In this document: one piece after another, positions 31,957 through 33,575 of the stretch | Position numbering within the stretch: the stretch's first letter is position 1 | How the letters are laid out: every line of letters begins with the position of its first letter | NCBI GenBank assembly: GCA_029553585.1 | Contig: JAKPKS010000160.1 | Span: 1 to 33,575 of the forward strand | DNA from: Candidatus Atribacteria bacterium | GTDB lineage: Bacteria; Atribacterota; Phoenicimicrobiia; Phoenicimicrobiales; Stramentimicrobiaceae | Length of the DNA: 33,575 nucleotides | Direction: 5' to 3' | The notes under the pieces: generated by a model | Seen by the model: only the letters and a program-made list of their open reading frames with translations | The model's database searches: none | Told to the model about the DNA's origin: nothing | Position numbers and translations under genes: made by a program

Positions 31957-33177
31957 ATGGACTTATCTGAAGAAATAAAAATTATCAAAAGAGGAACAAG
32001 TGAGATTATCTTACTGGAAGAATTAAAAAATAAATTAATTAAAGCCAAAAAAACCAAAATACCATTACGGGTAAAACAGGGGTTTGACCCAAGTGCCCCG
32101 GATATTCATTTAGGCCACACGGTAGGGTTAAGGAAGTTAAGACATTTTCAAGACCTGGGGCATGATGTTTATTTTCTTATTGGTGATTTTACCGGTATGA
32201 TTGGTGATCCCAGCGGACGTTCCATTACCAGAAGACAATTAACCCCGGAAGAGGTAAAGATAAATGCCGAAACTTACAAAGAACAGGTTTTTAAAATATT
32301 GGATTCAGAAAAAACCATAGTGGAGTTTAATAGTCACTGGTTAGGGAAATTGTCTTTTGTAGAGGTAATCAGTTTATGTGCCAAATATACTGTTGCTCAA
32401 ATGTTGGAAAGAGACGATTTTGCTAAACGTTTTCATGAAAAAAAACCAATAGGTATTCATGAATTGCTCTATCCTTTGATGCAGGGCTATGATTCTATTG
32501 CTCTTAAGGCAGATGTCGAATTAGGAGGTACTGATCAAAAATTTAATTTGTTAGTAGGCAGAGATTTGCAAAGAGAATACCATCAGGAACCCCAGGTTAT
32601 TATTACCATGCCCCTTATTGAGGGGACAGATGGTATAGAAAAAATGAGCAAAAGTCTCGGTAATTATATCGGTATCACTGAACCGCCTTTTGATATGTAT
32701 GGGAAAATTATGTCTATACCGGATAAACTGCTGCTGCCTTATTTTGAACTGCTAACCGATATTTCTTATACAGATCTGGCCAAAATTGACCAAGAGTTAA
32801 GAGAAGATATAGTCTCTCCCCTTATTATTAAGAAAAGGCTGGCGAAAGAAATAGTAAAAATGTATCATGGATATAGTGAGGCTAATGAAGCTGAGGAGCA
32901 TTTTCAAAAAGTATTTCAGGAGAAGAAGATTCCAAAAAACATTGAGAATTTACTGCTTCCCAAGCAAATTTTAAAAGAGAATAAGCTCTGGATTGTAAAA
33001 CTTATTAAGCTTACTAAGTTATTTAAAAGTACTGCTGAAATTATACGTAATATTGAACAGGGTGGAATTAAAATCAACAACAAGAAGATACTTGACAAAA
33101 ATATTGATATAGAAATTAAAGAAGGGGATATCTTGAGAATAGGTAAGTTATATTTTTACCGTATAAAAATTGTTTAA
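31957..33177 (+). CDS. tyrS: Tyrosyl-tRNA synthetase
   Basis: This class I synthetase charges tRNA-Tyr and has 406 residues. HIGH motif HLGH at 51-54, after [26 protein letters not shown]; the tyrosine pocket region [34 protein letters not shown] at 229-233; and a C-terminal S4-like RNA-binding domain (about 342-400, [21 protein letters not shown]). The subtype is the shorter TyrRS group found in many Gram-negatives and some Bacillota. GGAAGGAG lies about 15 bases before the ATG; an in-frame stop prevents a longer start. No T-box is present, unlike leuS and pheS here. Confidence 0.96.
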   Translation: MDLSEEIKIIKRGTSEIILLEELKNKLIKAKKTKIPLRVKQGFDPSAPDIHLGHTVGLRKLRHFQDLGHDVYFLIGDFTGMIGDPSGRSITRRQLTPEEVKINAETYKEQVFKILDSEKTIVEFNSHWLGKLSFVEVISLCAKYTVAQMLERDDFAKRFHEKKPIGIHELLYPLMQGYDSIALKADVELGGTDQKFNLLVGRDLQREYHQEPQVIITMPLIEGTDGIEKMSKSLGNYIGITEPPFDMYGKIMSIPDKLLLPYFELLTDISYTDLAKIDQELREDIVSPLIIKKRLAKEIVKMYHGYSEANEAEEHFQKVFQEKKIPKNIENLLLPKQILKENKLWIVKLIKLTKLFKSTAEIIRNIEQGGIKINNKKILDKNIDIEIKEGDILRIGKLYFYRIKIV

Positions 33178-33197
33178 AAGTATGGCTCGAAGATAAT

Positions 33198-33226
33198 TTG
33201 AAAAATTTTTTAATTTGTATTATAAT
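33198..33226 (+). promoter_or_regulatory. rRNA operon promoter P1
   Basis: TTGAAA (33198-33203), a 17-base spacer and a perfect TATAAT (33221-33226). Confidence 0.75.
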
Positions 33227-33290
33227 ACTATAGGAGAATAATTTTATTTTTACTACTTTTTGAAGACTAAAAATATTTCTCATATTTTTC

Positions 33291-33319
33291 TTGACATCTT
33301 ATTCCCAGTCTGTTACTAT
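33291..33319 (+). promoter_or_regulatory. rRNA operon promoter P2
   Basis: A perfect TTGACA (33291-33296), a 17-base spacer and TACTAT (33314-33319), 93 bases after P1. Tandem promoters are typical for rrn operons. Confidence 0.85.
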
Positions 33320-33325
33320 CTTATT

Positions 33326-33517
33326 TGCCCTTTCTTTAGGTCAGCAAACGAAGTCTCACTTAAGGGCAAACTATGTTCTTTGATAATGAAATAGCACCCA
33401 GCCAGATGCTTTGATCTAACCTCGGGTTATCCCTAAGGATAGCCCTTTAACGGTGTCAATTTTAAGGGGGAAAAGGAGAGACGGATTTCGGTCTGTCTAC
33501 CCTTAACCCCCTTAAAG
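33326..33517 (+). other. rRNA leader with boxA and processing hairpins
   Basis: The leader contains GCCCTT/AAGGGC (33327-33332 with 33362-33367), a boxA-like TGTTCTTTGATAA (33374-33386) for antitermination, a perfect 9-bp hairpin GGGTTATCC/GGATAGCCC (33424-33445), and TTTAAGGGGG (33461-33470) pairing with CCCCCTTAAA (33507-33516). That last stem encloses AGACGGA/TCTGTCT and ends one base before the estimated 16S 5' end. In most bacteria the 5' leader pairs with the 3' trailer of 16S; here a self-contained stem adjoins the mature end. Confidence 0.7.
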
Positions 33518-33575
33518 AGAACGGAGAGTTTGATCCTGGCTCAGGACAAACGCTGGCGGCGTGCCTAACACATGC
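33518..33575 (+). rRNA. rrs: 16S rRNA, 5' end only (runs off the window)
   Basis: AGAGTTTGATCCTGGCTCAG (33525-33544) is the universal 5' 16S sequence (E. coli position 8 onward), followed by GACAAACGCTGGCGGCGTGCCTAACACATGC. The mature start is placed 7 bases before by alignment to E. coli. Confidence 0.96.

Noticed and set aside
1-33575. CRISPR arrays, transposons, phage or toxin-antitoxin modules
   Set aside because: I saw no regularly spaced repeats, transposase or integrase coding sequence, or att-like duplication at any tRNA 3' end.

Overview
The window is 33.6 kb of low-GC (clearly AT-rich) bacterial chromosome. Most of it is housekeeping: four aminoacyl-tRNA synthetase loci, seven tRNA genes, infC-rpmI-rplT, an EF-G-like GTPase, ssb, mutS2, a class A penicillin-binding protein, and the start of an rRNA operon at the right edge. 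T-box leaders, AGGAGG-type ribosome binding sites, encoded CCA ends and sigma-70-type promoters with 17-nt spacers suggest a Bacillota-like or Atribacterota-like anaerobe. That placement is an inference. No phage, insertion sequence or CRISPR array was seen.

Layout. 1-4.9 kb: the end of an EamA permease, a CopB-type copper/silver ATPase, a HypA/HypB nickel-insertion pair of the kind known from Thermococcus, and an AlkD-like glycosylase. 4.9-8.8 kb: a small membrane protein, a DUF4384 + 4xPEGA envelope protein, and an exported M20 amidohydrolase. 8.8-14.1 kb: a MobB-FeS fusion, a thioredoxin reductase-like flavoprotein, a TIM-barrel protein that seems to lack a standard start codon, an EF-G-like GTPase, and a 29-codon membrane-peptide gene with its own promoter and SD. 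14.2-17.2 kb: leuS behind a T-box leader. 17.4-20.7 kb: ssb, a six-tRNA operon, a terminator/attenuator and thrS. 20.8-26.0 kb: infC (apparent AUA start), rpmI, rplT, then pheST behind a second T-box leader. 26.0-33.2 kb: cvpA, mutS2, the convergent PBP gene, queT and tyrS. 33.2-33.6 kb: tandem rRNA promoters, boxA, leader hairpins and the 5' end of 16S rRNA.

The most unusual observation is the leuS leader. A complete tRNA-Ala(GGC) gene, with encoded CCA and the G3-U70 alanine identity pair, lies inside the T-box riboswitch, between Stem I (Leu CUC specifier) and the antiterminator. It occupies the place of Stem III and sits on a 6-bp helix (GTAGAT/ATCTAC). The pheS leader in the same window has an ordinary 6-bp Stem III hairpin there. 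The tRNA's ACCA end can also match the antiterminator UGGU bulge in cis. tRNA maturation and antitermination of leuS therefore appear to share one transcript. thrS shows a related layout: a tRNA operon followed by a terminator directly upstream of the synthetase gene.
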